64,000 nucleotides of DNA from the NCBI GenBank assembly GCA_051530055.1, contig CM121341.1:558001-622000 (forward strand), written 5' to 3'. The notes below the pieces were generated by a model. The model did no database searches and was not told the origin of the DNA. It was given only the letters and a program-made list of their open reading frames with translations. Below are positions 29,932-42,764 of the stretch, in pieces. Numbering within the stretch: the first letter of the stretch is position 1; every line of letters starts with the position of its first letter. This DNA comes from Neoechinorhynchus agilis (taxonomy: Eukaryota > Acanthocephala). The position numbers and the translations under genes were made by a program.

Positions 29932-32900
29932 TCTTTCATCGTGTTCTATTGTTTCCATGGTCTCTGGCAAGATCGTCTTACTTCTGGCCCGTATTCCATT
30001 ATGTACTTCGAGCCCATTCGACTAGAATCCGAATGCAATCCAGTATAGTCATCCTAAGTGCCGCGTTCCGGTATTTCAGTACTGTTGTGCTTAGATCTTA
30101 ATTCAGTAGTTTGAGATTGAAGCACGTCATCACCAGTCGGTTGAGCGATATCCGACCTATACGGGGCTAGGCGTTGGGTTGAAACGACGCCTTGTCGTCC
30201 ATCAGCGTATTGGATCAACGAATGCTTTTCGCCTCCACTTATTAGAGTTATTTCATCCACTTCATTCTCGTACTTGGACTTTCTGTTCAGATTGTTGTAT
30301 TATGCCTTATCACTTAATACAATCCAACTTGGTGGTGGCCTGGATGTCATACTCCTTCTTGGAGTATTGAATATTCGTTCATGAGGCGTTTGTCCCGTAC
30401 TGGTGCAGAGAAGTGTTCGTATTTTGGAAATTGCCTCATGGATAACCTGGGGCCATTTATTTAAAGGAAGATCTTGATCTGCAAGCAAGAGCTGGATGGT
30501 TTTCCACACTGTTCCATTGTAGCGTTCACACAGGCTATTGCCTTGCGCGTGGAACGCAGTCGTGTGACTGAGGCAAACGTTCTGTGCATTTAGCTATTCT
30601 CGAATACCCTTGCAGGTGAAAGAAGCTCCGCGGTCAGAGTGGACGTAATCAGGACATCCGAAAATCGCAAAGATTCGTGATAGACATAATTTAACGGTTT
30701 CAGTTGAGCAGTCTGTGCAAGCAAATGCGATTGGGAACCGCGAATATTCGTCTACGGCGACTAATAAATACCGCGGACCGCTTGCTGTGGACGGTAATGG
30801 ACCTATGAAGTCCACAGATATTCGTTCGAATGGTTTGGTGGCTTTGATCAGATGTAGACCAGAAGATTTGAAAAATCTTGGTTTTATTCGGCAGCAACCG
30901 AACAAGATGCCGTTACTTTTCCTATTTCCTCCGTAGAATATGGAAGATTATTTTGTTTGATGTAGTGGAGCATCCTGGTGACACGTGGATGTCCTAATTT
31001 TCGGTGAACTTCGTGGATCTGAGTCAGAATAGAGGATACGCTCGCACATGAATCGCGTGATAGTACATCCGCAGCAAGATTAGAAGCTCCAGCTCGATAC
31101 TTCAGTGTATAAGTATAACTTGAAAGTTCCAGCCTCCATCGTAATATGCGTTCGTTTCTAATCTTTTTTGAATGTTTTTGATTGAGCATAAAGGATACTG
31201 ATCTTTGATCCGTAATCACGACGAACGGACGGATAGCTAAGTAGTACCGCCAATGTTTTATTGCCTCGATAAGTGCGTACGCCTCCTATTCCACTATGTG
31301 ATATCGTTTTTCATGTTTATTCAGTGTTTTGGAAAAAAATGCGACAGTAGCCCATCCTGGAAAAGAGCGGCTCCAATCGCTTTTTCAGAAGCATCAGTTT
31401 CGAGTACGAATTGCTTATCCTCATCTATGCTATGCATGACAGCGTTTTTGATGCCTTTTTTCAAGATATCAATCAATATCGCAGTTTGTTCGCATAGAGG
31501 AAAATCCAAATTTTTGCACACCAGCGGTTGAATCCTTTTAGAGTAGTTCGGGTCCATTTACTATAATAGGCAAAAAAAAGCCATCAGGCGTTGTAGAGAT
31601 GCTTTGTTGGTGGATAGTACTATGTCATTTAGAGACTTGAGACGATTTGGGTCCGGTCTTAGTTGGCCGTTACCGATTTCGTAACCAAGTACCAGAATTC
31701 GTTCTACCCCATATACGCTTTTATCGTTATTGAATTTTAATCCTTTCTTGGCAGCAATATCTCGAAATTGTCGCAAGTTTTTATCATGCTCGCTCTTCGT
31801 TTGTCCGCAAATAATGACATCGTCGAGATATGCATACGTATTTGATAAATTGTTAGCTTCGATGATATTATTCATATACCTCTGAAATGCGGATACCTCA
31901 TTGGTAACGCCCATCGGGATTTTTGTAAAGCGGTAGAGCTTACCGCGTGCTTCAAAAGAGGTATAGTCTCTCTCATGAGGGCAATTGATACTTGATAATA
32001 TGCATCTTCCAAGTCTAACCGGCTAAACACCTTATTTGTTGCTATTCCGTTGACGATCGTTTCGATACGTGGAAGAGGGTAAGCATCTAGATAAGTGAAT
32101 TTGTTAATAGTTTGGCTAAAGTCTACAACGAGTATCTTTTTTCCATTTTCGTTGTTAACCACGAGGACCTGTGCCCTCCATCGTGAATCGGATTCTTCGA
32201 TTATACCATCTTTAAGCATACGATCGATCTCGGATTTAATAAAGATGATGTCGCTTTGATTGTAGCATCGGGATCGAGTTGCGATCGGTTTACAGTCGGC
32301 GGAAAGATTATTGAACAAACAAGGCGCAAAATCAGATTTTGTTGTCGACTCTTGATCAAATACAGGAATTAGTAACGCAGCTAGAATCAGTTCGATTGGC
32401 GGCTCACTGCCTGACATTCTCAAGCGGAACTCTCTGTGCAGTCTTAAAAACGGCAATCCAAGAACTACGTCGCTGTAAATATCAGTCAACGCGTATAGTT
32501 TCACGCGACTGTACATCGTTCCGTCGTATCGAATATCGGCCCTAACCTTGCCCAGAGTTCTCCTTGTAGTGTTACCAGAGGCTAACGAAACGTTTGAGTA
32601 GGACGGTTCCATAGATAACTGTAGCTTCTCGATAGCATTGAAATCGATGAAATTGAGGGAACTCCCAGTATCAAGCAAAGCAGAGAAGGTTACATATTGT
32701 ATCAATACCGGAATCATGAGAGAATAATCCTTTATCGAACTCTTATCCTTTTTAGTAGCAGCTAAGAAGACCGAAGACAAGTTAGCGTTGTTAGCTTTTT
32801 TTGACCGACACATTCTCGCGAAGTGTCCGAGTTTTTGACACTTATAGCACTGTACTTCGGCGGCAGGGCATAATTTGCGAGGATGTCGTTTCCTCCCACA

Positions 32901-33640
32901 AAAATAGCAAACTGACGTACGATTGAATTCTTCGAGCCTGCTATCATGTTCTCTATTTATCGCGTTCAATGATTGCGATTTATCGTCATATTCGTCAGTT
33001 CGTATTCGCCTGCATTTAAACGGATCGTTTCTATGGTCGTTTTCGTCGATTTGTACTTTCATGCATCTAAGAGGATCGCTACTATGATTGCCGAAGTGCT
33101 CCATACTTTCAAACGCATACTGAACGCTCTTGGCGATCTCAATCGCTTTGCACAGTGTCAGTTCTTCACATTCGAGCAATCTCTGACGTATTCTGTTTGA
33201 TTGGAGACCTGCGATAAAAGTCTCGTATATAATCTGATTTTGCTTCTTCGGCGCTGACGGATTTGAAGGAACAGCCTTTGGCAATCATCCTTAATGCTTG
33301 AACGTATTGATAACAAGCGCCTAGATAGAATTTCGTTAGCCTTCTTCACAAAGAGTTTTTCAAGCGTCTCAAAAGCCTGATCAAAGTCTTCGAATTCTTC
33401 AATAAGCTCATAAACATCAGGTTTTATGTGAGCACAGAGTATTTCCATAATATCACTCTTGTCCGCAAGTTTCTTTATTGTGTACTCGAAATTCCGTTTC
33501 CAAAGTCGGAACTTTTTTCTTGCGTCCTCCTGGTGAGGTAGAATATTCAATCGTTAGGTTTTGAAACTAGGATGCACAGCTTGCGGTTGACTGTCTTCGA
33601 CTTAGCCAGTTTTTGTCGACAGAATTTCCTGATGATCCAT

Positions 33641-33694
33641 CGTTAGCTAAATAAATTGTTGTAGAACCGAAAACGTGGTTTTATTTAGCTAACG
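33641..33694. repeat. Perfect 15-bp hairpin next to the gypsy 5' LTR
   Basis: CGTTAGCTAAATAAA at 33,641-33,655 and its exact reverse complement at 33,680-33,694, with a 24-nt loop. It straddles the inner edge of the LTR and contains AATAAA on both strands. Confidence 0.85.
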
Positions 33695-33792
33695 CAACCG
33701 CGAAAACGTTTCATGGTACAAGGAACGATAACGGCTAGTAATCGATAATATAATTACATTTATGATGTAGTCGAAACTAATCGATATCACAA
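33687..33792 (-). repeat. 5' LTR of the minus-strand gypsy element
   Basis: Matches 29,826-29,931. In element orientation it starts TTGTGATATCGATTAG. An AATAAA lies just inside the element next to a perfect 15-bp inverted repeat, so the LTR might extend further than the shared 106 bp. Confidence 0.75.
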
Positions 33793-34505
33793 ACATTATG
33801 AGTAAAAAACAAGAGATTAGAAAACGCATACGCGTACTCATTCCTTGTGCTACACTTTAATTTAGACGAGCTTTTGGAAAACATTATGAGTCAAATAAAA
33901 ACAATAGAATTGAAAACGCTTTCGTGTACTCACTTTTAGTTCTTCGCTTTAATTTAGACGCGCTCTTGGAAAACATTATCAACTAAATAAAAACAAGAGA
34001 TTTAAAAATGCTATCGTGTACTCACTTTTAATTCTTCGCTTTAATTAAGACGCGCTTTTGGAAAACATTATCAATCAAATAAAAGCAAGAGATTTTAAAT
34101 CCCATTCATGCACTCACATTTTGTACTTCGCTTTAATTTAGACGCGCTTTTGGAAAACATTATCAACCAAATAAAAACAAGAGATACGAAAACACATTCG
34201 TGTACTAACTCTTAGTGCTTCACTTTAGTTTCGACGCTTGAGTAAAATAAAAACAAGAGATTTTCAAACGCTATAGTCTACTCACTCCGAGTGCTTCACT
34301 TTAATTTAGACGCGCTTTTGGAAAAAATTATCAACCAAATAAAAAAAAGAGATTTGAAAACCCTTTCGTGTACTCACTCTTTGTTCTTCACAGTAATTTT
34401 GACGCGCTTTTGGGAAACATTGTCTACCGAATAAATACAAGAGCTTTGAAAGCGCTTTCGTGTGATCACTCTCAGTGCTTCACTTTAATTTAGACGCGCA
34501 TTTGT
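33793..34505 (+). repeat. 92-bp satellite array, block 3
   Basis: About eight plus-strand monomers with several shortened ones, continuing block 2 beyond the LINE/gypsy insertions and ending at the orientation switch. Confidence 0.92.
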
Positions 34506-34619
34506 AAAAGCACGAGGTAATCGCAGTGCGCCACTATGGGATATTCTAAACGAAATCTGACATTGGGCTCTCGGATGCATTCTTTATGAGATGGTTACGG
34601 AATTAAAGTGACGCACTTA
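34506..34619. other. Unique spacer at satellite inversion point
   Basis: About 110 bp of non-satellite sequence (CACGAGGTAATCGCAGTGCG onward). Monomers to its left run in plus orientation and those to its right in minus orientation. No coding potential or known element seen. Confidence 0.7.
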
Positions 34620-37600
34620 GGTCAAGTACACGAATGCGTTTTCAAATCTCTTGTTTTTATTCGATTGATAATGTTTTCCAAAAGCGTGTCTAAATCTAAG
34701 TGAGGGTCTAAGAGTGAGTACACGAATGCGTTTAAAAATCTCACGTTTTATTTGATTGATAATGTTTTCCAAAAGCGCGTCTAAATCAAAGTGAAGCACT
34801 AAAAGTAAGTACACGAATGCGTTTTCAAATCCCTTGTTTTTTAATATTGACAATGTTTAAAAAAACCCGTCTAAATTAAAGCGAAGAACTAAGAGTGAGT
34901 ACACGAATGGGTTTCAAAATCTCTTGTATTTATTTGATTTATAATGTTTTCCAAAAGCGGGTCTAAATTAAAATGAATAACAAAGAGCGAGTACACGAAA
35001 TAGTTTTCAAATCTCTTGTTTTTATTTGATTGATAGTGTTGTCCAAAAGCGCGTAAAAATTAAAGTGGAGCACTATAAGTGTGTACACAAGGGAGTATTC
35101 AAATCTATTGTTCTTATTTGACTTGAAATGTTTTCAAAAAGCGCGTCAAAATTAAAGTGAAGCACTAAGAGTGAGTACACGAATGTGTTTTTAAATCTCT
35201 TGTTTTTATTTGGTTGATAATTTTTTCCAAAAGCGCGTCAAAATTAAAGTGAAGAACTTGGAATTTGTACACAAATTCGTTTTCAAATAGCTCCTTTTTA
35301 TTTTATTGATAATGTTTTCCAAAAGCGCGTCAAAATAAAAGTGAAACACTTGGAGTAAGTACACAAATGCGTTTTGAAATCGCTCGTTTTTATTTTATTG
35401 AAAATGTTTTCCAAAAGCGCGTCAAAATTAAAATGAAGCACTAAGAGTCAGTACACGAAAGCTTCCAAAAGCGCGTCAAAATTAAAGTGAAGAACAAAGA
35501 GTGAGTACACGAATGTGTTTTCAAATCTCCTGTTTTTATTTGATTAATAATGTTTTTAAAAAGCGCGTCCAAATTATAGTTAGGCGCTACCAGTGAGTAC
35601 ACGAATGCGTTTACAAACCTCTTGTTTTTATTTGATTGATAATGTTTTTCAAAAGCGCGTCTAATTCTTAGTGAAGAACGAAGAGTGAGTATACGAATGC
35701 GTTTTCAAATCTCTTCTTTTTAGTAAGTGAAGCACTAAGAGTAAGTACACGAATGCGTTTTCTAATCTCTTGTTTTTATTTGGTTGATAATGTTTTCCAA
35801 AACCGCGTCTAAATTAAAGTGAGGAACTAGGAATGAGTACACGAATGCGTTTTCAAATCTCTTGTTTTTATTTGTTTTATAATGTTTTCCAAAAGCGCGT
35901 CTAAATAAAAGCGAAGCACTATGAGTGAGTACACGAATGTCTTTACAAATCTCTTGTCTTTATTTGATTGATAATGTGTTCAAAAAGCGCGTCTTAAATA
36001 AAGTGAAGCACTAAGAGTGCGAGCACGAATGGGATTTCAAATCTCTTGCTTTTATTTTATTCATAATGTTTTCCATAAGCGCGTCAAAATTAAAGTGAAC
36101 AACTGAAAGTGAGTACACTAAGGCGTTTTTAAATCTTTTGTTTTTATTTGACTCATAATGTTTTCCAAAAGCGCGTCTAAATTAAAGCGAAGCACTATGA
36201 GTTAGTACACGAATGAGTTTTCAAATCTCTTGTCTTTATTTGGTTTATAATGCTTTCAAAAACCGCGTCAAAATTAAAGTGAAGCAAAAAGAGTGAGTAC
36301 ACGAATGTGTTTACAAATCTCTCGTTTTTATTTGATTGATAATGTTTTCCAAAAGCGCGTCAAAATTAAAGTGAAGAACTAAAAGTGAGTACACGAAAGC
36401 GTTTTAAAATCTATTGTTTTTATTTGGCTCAAAATGTTTTCAAAAAGCGCATCTAAACTAAAGCGAAGCACTAGGAGTGAGTACACGAATGCGGTTTCAA
36501 ATCTCTTACTTTTTTTTGGTTGATTATTTGTTTCAAAAGCGCGTCAAAATGTTAGTTGCGAACAAAGAGTGAGTAAACGAAAGCGTTTTGAAATCTCTTG
36601 TTTATATTTTGTTGATAATGTTTTCCAAAGCGCGTCTTGGTTAAAGTGAAGCACTAAGATTGAGTAAACGAATGTGTTTTAAAATCTCTGGTTTTTAATT
36701 GATTGATAATGTATTCAAAAAGCCGGTATAAATTATGGTGAAGAACTACGAGTGAGTACACGAAAGCGTTTTCAAATCTCTTGTTTTTATTTCGTTGATA
36801 ATGTTTTCCAAATGCGCGTCTAAATTAAAGTGAAGCACTAAGAGTGATCACACGAAAGCGTTTTCATTTCTCTTGTTTTTATTTGGTTCATAATGTTTTT
36901 CAAATGCACGTCTAAATTAAAGTGAAGCACTAAGAGTTATCACACGAAAGCGTTTTCATTTCTCTTGTTTTTATTTGGTTTATAATGTTTTTCAAAAGCG
37001 CGTCTAAATTAAAATGAAGCACTAAGATTGGGTTCAGGAAAGCGTTTTCAATGCTCTTGCTTTTACTCGGTTGATAATCTTTTCCTAAAGAGCGTCTAAA
37101 TTAAAGTGAAGCACTACGAGTTAGTACACGAAAGCCTTTTCAGAGCTCTTGTTTTTATTCGGTTGATAATGTGTTCTAAACGCGTATCTAAAATAAGGTG
37201 AAGAACTAAGAGCGAGTTTACGATTGCGTTTTCATATCTCTTGTTTTTATTTAATTGATGATGCTTTCCATAAGCGCGTTTAAATTAAAGTGAAGTACTA
37301 TGAGTGAGTACCGGAATGCACTTTAAAATCTCTTGTTTTAATTTGGCTGATCATGTTTTCCAAAAGCGCGTCTAAATTATAGTGTAGCACTACGAGTGTA
37401 TAAACCAAAGCGTTTTCAAAGCTCTTTTTTGTATTCAGTTTATTATGTGTTCCAAAAGCGCGTCTAAAATAAAGTGAGGCACTAAGAGTGAATACACGAA
37501 TTCGTTTTCAGATCTCTTGTTTTTATTGGATTGTTAATGTTTTCCATAAGCGGGTCTATATCATTGTGAAGAGCTAAGAGTGAGTACACGAAAGCGTTTT

Positions 37601-39391
37601 CAAATCTCTTGTTTTTATTTTGTTCATAATGTTTTCAAAAGCGCGTCTAAATAAAAGCGAAGCACTATGAGTGAGTACACGAATGTCTTTACAAATCTCT
37701 TGTCTTTATTTGATTGATAATGTGTTCAAAAAGCGCGTCTTAAATAAAGTGAAGCACTAAGAGTGCGAGCACGAATGGGATTTCAAATCTCTTGCTTTTA
37801 TTTTATTCATAATGTTTTCCATAAGCGCGTCAAAATTAAAGTGAACAACTGAAAGTGAGTACACTAAGGCGTTTTTAAATCTTTTGTTTTTATTTGACTC
37901 ATAATGTTTTCCAAAAGCGCGTCTAAATTAAAGCGAAGCACTATGAGTTAGTACACGAATGAGTTTTCAAATCTCTTGTCTTTATTTGGTTTATAATGCT
38001 TTCAAAAACCGCGTCAAAATTAAAGTGAAGCAAAAAGAGTGAGTACACGAATGTGTTTACAAATCTCTCGTTTTTATTTGATTGATAATGTATTGCAAAA
38101 GCGAGTCTAAATTAAAACTAAGCACTAAAAGTGAGTACACGAATGCGTTTTCAAAACTCCTTTTTTAATTTGGTTGATTATGTTTTTCAAATCGCGTCTT
38201 GGTTAAAGTGAAGAACTAGGAGTGAGTATTCGAAAGCGTTTTCAAATCTCTTGTTTTTATTTGGTATATAATGTTTTTAAAAGTGCGTCTAAATAAAAGT
38301 GAAGGACTAAGAGTAAGTACACGAATGCGTTCTCACACCTCTCGTTTTTTTTATTTAGAATGTATTGCAAAAGCGCGTCTAGATTAAAGTAGGGCGTACA
38401 CGAATGTGTTTTCAAATCTCTTGTTTTTATTTAATTGATGATGTTTTCCAAAAGCGCGTCTAAATTAAAGTTCATCCCTAAGAGTGAGAACACGAAAGCT
38501 TTCTCAAATCTCTTGTTTTTATTTGGTTGATAATGTTTTCGAAAACCGCGTCTAAATTAGAATGAAGAACAAAGAGTGAGTACATTAGTGTGCTTTAAAA
38601 TCTCTCGTTTTTATTTGATTGATAATGTTTCCAAAAGCGCGTCAAAATTAAAGTGAAGAACTAAAGGTGATTACACGAAAGCGTATTAAAATCTGTTGTT
38701 TTTATTTGGCTCATAATGTTTTCAAAAAGCGCATCTAAACTAAGGCGAAGCACTAGGAGTGAGCACAAGAATGCGATTTCAAATCTCTTACTTTTACTTG
38801 GTATATAATTTTTTCCAAAACCGCGTCTAAATTATAGTTACGAACAAAGAGTGAGTAAACGAAAGCGCTTTCAAATCTCTTGTTTTGATTTTGTTGATAA
38901 TCTTTTCCTAAGCGCGTCTTGGTTAAAGTGAAGCACTAAGATTGTGTAAACGAATGTGTTTTCAAATCTCTTGTTTTTATTAGGTTGATAATTTTTTCCA
39001 AAAGCGCGTCTAAATTAAAGTGAAGATTTAAGAGTAAGTAAACGAATGCGTTTTCAAAGCTCTTGTTTTTATTTGATTGATAATGTTTTCCAAAAGCGCG
39101 TCAAAATTAAAGTGAAGCACTTAGAGTTAGTACACAAATGCGTTTTCAAATCGCCCGTTTTTATTTTATTGATAATGTTTTCCAAAAGCGCGTCAAAATT
39201 AAAATGAAGACCTAGGAGTTAGTACACGAATGCGTTTTCTGATCTCTTGTTTTTATTTGACTCATAGTGTTTTCCAAAACCGAGTCAAAACTAAAGTGAA
39301 GCACTAAGAGTTAGTACACGAATGCGATTTCTAATCTCTTGTTTTTATTTTGTTGATAATGTTTTCCAAAACCGCGTCTAAATTAAAGTGA
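34620..39391 (-). repeat. 92-bp satellite array, block 4 (inverted)
   Basis: About 52 monomers in minus orientation relative to blocks 1-3. It includes a higher-order duplication: 35,890-36,345 reappears at 37,636-38,091, an offset of 1,746 bp or 19 monomers. Another segment, 36,841-37,228, recurs at 43,032-43,425. Near 35,460 a monomer lacks its middle. Confidence 0.93.
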
Positions 39392-42300
39392 AGATCTATC
39401 TACAATATTCCGGGTTGAAAGAGAGCGGAGATTCCGGTAGTCATCGAAGGAGTTAGGATAAGAATTGAATTTGATACTGGAGCGGCGGAGTCCATAATTA
39501 CACGAGCGTTGTGGCATCGAATCGGAAGACCGAAATTAAGAGCAACGAATGAGCTTCGAGCGTTTGGGGGAAACAAGATTGAGAATCTTGGAAGATGCTC
39601 AGTGAGTGTCAAGTTTGGTAGTAACTGGAAGATTGTCGAGGCAGTTGTGGTTCCAGGATCTGGTCGATCGTTGTTTGGGCTGCCATGGATGTTAGAGTTT
39701 TGTTTAAAAATTCCAGCCGAACTCGTGGATGTGAACAAGATTGATTTGGGAAGAGATGATAAAAGCGAAGAACTGCGCTCGAAACTGAAGAATGCGTTTC
39801 CGTCAGTATTCAACAGTGAGCCATAGGCGATAAAAAAATTTCCAAGCAAGTTTGGTAGTGAAAGAGGACGCTAAACCACGCATATGGTGCGCGAGGAGGA
39901 TTCCGTTCGCACTGCAAGACCCCTTAGAAGAAGAACTTGATCGGTTATTAAAGTTAAACACTTTGTCGTGTGTGAATGCTAACCGGGATAATATAAAATG
40001 GGCTACACCAATTGTGGTTGTCCGAAAGACCGGAGGAAAAGTAAGAATATGTGGAGATTTTCGAGTAACTGAAAATCAACACCTGCAAGTAGATTTCGAA
40101 GAATTGACACAGAAACTGACAGGTACTACCCAATATAGCACTATAGACCTGAGAGATGCCTATCTACAAATTCCAGTAGATGATCAGACCAGCAAATTGC
40201 TGACGATCGCAAAACCGTACGGATTTTTCAAATACAATCGTCTACCATTTGGAATTTCCGCCGCACCAGCAATTTTTCAAAAATATATTTCAGAGTTGCT
40301 GCGAGGGATAGAAGGAGTAGGAGCTTATTTGGATGATATAATTATCTCGGGAAAGTCAGAAGAAGAGCAAGTTAACCGGATATGGAAAGTGTTCGAAAAG
40401 CTGAGCGAGGCTGGAGTAAAAGTGAAAGAAGAGAAGTGCCAATTCTTAAAGAAGGAAGTACAACATCTGGGTCATATAGTTCAACAGGTGCAGATAATAC
40501 CTTCGGATGACAAAGCATTGGCGCTAGCAGAAGCTTCGGAACCTAAGAATGCTAAAGATTTGAGAGCTTTTCTAGGTCTAGCAAATATCCATGCACGATT
40601 TTGTGCCGATTTTCATCGATCCTGCAAGATGCTTTATGAATTAACACAGAAAGGTAGAACGTGGCAATGGAGTGAGGACCACCAGAACGCGTTTAAAAAG
40701 GTCAAAGAAGCATTGAGAAGACCGCGAGGGTTGATTCCATACGATCGGAAAAGAAGCATAGCACTAGCATGTGATGCTAGTGAATCAGGACTTGGAGCCG
40801 TGTTATTCCACATAAGTGAAAAAGGTGATCTGCAACCTGTATGTTTTGCTTCTCGAGTATTAAAGTCCGCAGAGAAAAACTTCTCACAAATTGAAAAAGA
40901 AGCCCTGGCGCTGCTATATGGCGTGAAACGTTTCCACGATTTTGTGTTTGGTCGAAAGTTTGGCTTATATACTGATCATAAACCCCTTGAGTACATTTTC
41001 GGACGCCAACGGAATCTGGGAAAGGTCGCTAACTCTAGGTTGATAAGATGGGCGATTCAAATGGCAGAATACGATTTTGAAGTCAAGCACGTAGACGGTG
41101 TTGATAACTATTACGCTGATGTCCTTTCTCGAATGCCCATTAGTCTGGATTCAGATCTTTCAAATGAACCTGAGATGGATATAGCGCGGGTCAGGGAGGA
41201 AACACCGACAATCCTGAATTTATCCTTGGCAAGACTAAAAGAGGAATCAATCAGAGATACACAAGTAGCTCGAGTAAAGCGTTATCTGATATCCGGATGG
41301 CTAGTAAAACCGAAATCTGAAGATACGGATTTTGTGAAACGCAAGGATGAACTATCAATGGAAAATGATGTATTATTATGGCTCGAGCGGATGGTGATTC
41401 CCGCCTCGCAAAGAAACGAGGTTTTACAAAAGCTGCATGAAGGGCATCCAGGAGAGAAGGCAATGATGGCCTTGGCAAGATATTACTGTTGGTGGCCGGG
41501 AATGGATAAGGACATCCAAGGACATGTTGCATGCTGTGTCGATTGCCAGAGACAACGACCAAATACTCGAGAACAACCATTATTCCCATGGGATAACCCC
41601 GCCGGACCATGGAAAAGAGTCATGTAGATTTCGCGGGCCCCGTGAATGGTATGTATTTTCTGGTAGCAGTCGACGCGTTCTCAAAATGGCCAGAGGTATG
41701 GTTGAAACCAAGTTTCACGGCACAAACAACCATCAATTGCCTGCGGGAGGCGTTCGCTAGGTTCGGAATCCCTGAACGAATCGTATCTGGTAACGGACCG
41801 CAGTTCATCTCAAATGAGTTCAGAACGTTTTGTAATGAAAATAAAATCTCATATTGTAGGAGTTCCATCTACCATCCTAAAACAAATGGACTGGCAGAGA
41901 GATTTGTGGCGACCCTAAAACGACGAACAAGACCCGAGCAAAGAAGCCTGACGAAAATATCTTCGGTGCTATAGAAACACCCCGCAGACCATAACACAAA
42001 AAGTCCAGCAGAAATGATGATGGGTCGACGTTTAACGTCTCTGATGGATAATATAAAACCGAGTGCAATTAAGACATCCAACAACAAGCAAACATTGCAA
42101 AAACAGAACCATGATAAGAATTTTGCAACTTTGACAGATTACAAGGCGGACGATGGGGTGTGGGTTTGAGACACTATTAAAAAATAATGGAAAGAGGGTG
42201 TCATAATGAAACAGAATGGACCTTTGTCTTATGTCGTACAAACAACTGAAGGGGAAAAGAGAATACATGCCGACCATTTGAGAAAAAGAGCGATTGGGAA

Positions 42301-42764
42301 AAGAGATCAGGAGGATTCAAAGCAAAATATCAATGAAGAGGTGGGCGGAGACTTAAGGAGGGACGAGAATGAACATGAAACGGATCAGCAAGTGGAAAGA
42401 GGCAATACGCGACAAGAAACAGAACAGAGATCGAGCACGGAAAGTAGTGAAGTTGAAGGGTATATGAGCGATGAAGAATTTAGATTACCAGATGACAAAA
42501 GTGAAAGAAACGAAGATGAATCAGAAGTACGAGAAGAAGTGAACGAGGGACTGGGTCTCAGGGTAAGTACCCGAATAAGGCGAAAGCCTATATTGCCCTA
42601 CGATAAGTACCGTTATCTTCAAGGGGAAGAAACGTAGTGATGACGAATTGACGTCATTGAAACCATATCGATTATATAACGTTATGTGTTTTGATGTGTT
42701 GTGCGTGCGCGTTATATATTAAAAACAAACATATAATCATGTCAGGAAACCAAAGCATGACAAG
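39392..42764 (+). mobile_element. Ty3/gypsy Mag-like element (fossil, 5' end missing)
   Basis: About 3.4 kb between satellite blocks. It begins within the protease region (FDTGAA about 39,470), then has reverse transcriptase (about 39.95-40.5 kb: KWATPIVVVRK, FGISAAPAIFQK, YLDDIIISG), RNase H (about 40.75-41.1: ACDASESGLGAVLF), an integrase finger (about 41.44-41.55: HEGHPGEKAM...CCVDC), an integrase core (about 41.6-41.95: VDFAGPVNGMYFLVAVDAFSKWPE), and a charged Glu/Arg-rich tail (about 42.2-42.64). The pol part is long and clean. No 5' LTR is seen. A 3' LTR may occupy about 42,640-42,764 but has no partner. Broken, with about two or three internal breaks plus the missing 5' part. Confidence 0.85.

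Larger units (their letters stand above)
29826..33792 (-). mobile_element. Ty3/gypsy LTR element on minus strand (fossil)
   Basis: About 3.97 kb bounded by direct repeats of about 106 bp with about 8 differences (about 7-8%), so older than or similar to the CsRn1-like element. Parts read from right to left: gag (about 33.5-33.0 kb); two CCHC knuckles (CYFCGRKRHPRKLC, CYKCQKLGHFARMC) about 32.9-32.8; protease LLDTGSS about 32.65; reverse transcriptase about 32.2-31.6 (FSRLDLEDAYYQV, YLDDVI); RNase H about 31.4-31.1; integrase about 30.9-30.3 (ISVDFIGPLP, HSDRGASFTC). It is broken, with roughly five breaks. On its left it abuts the LINE fragment and on its right the satellite. Confidence 0.85.
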
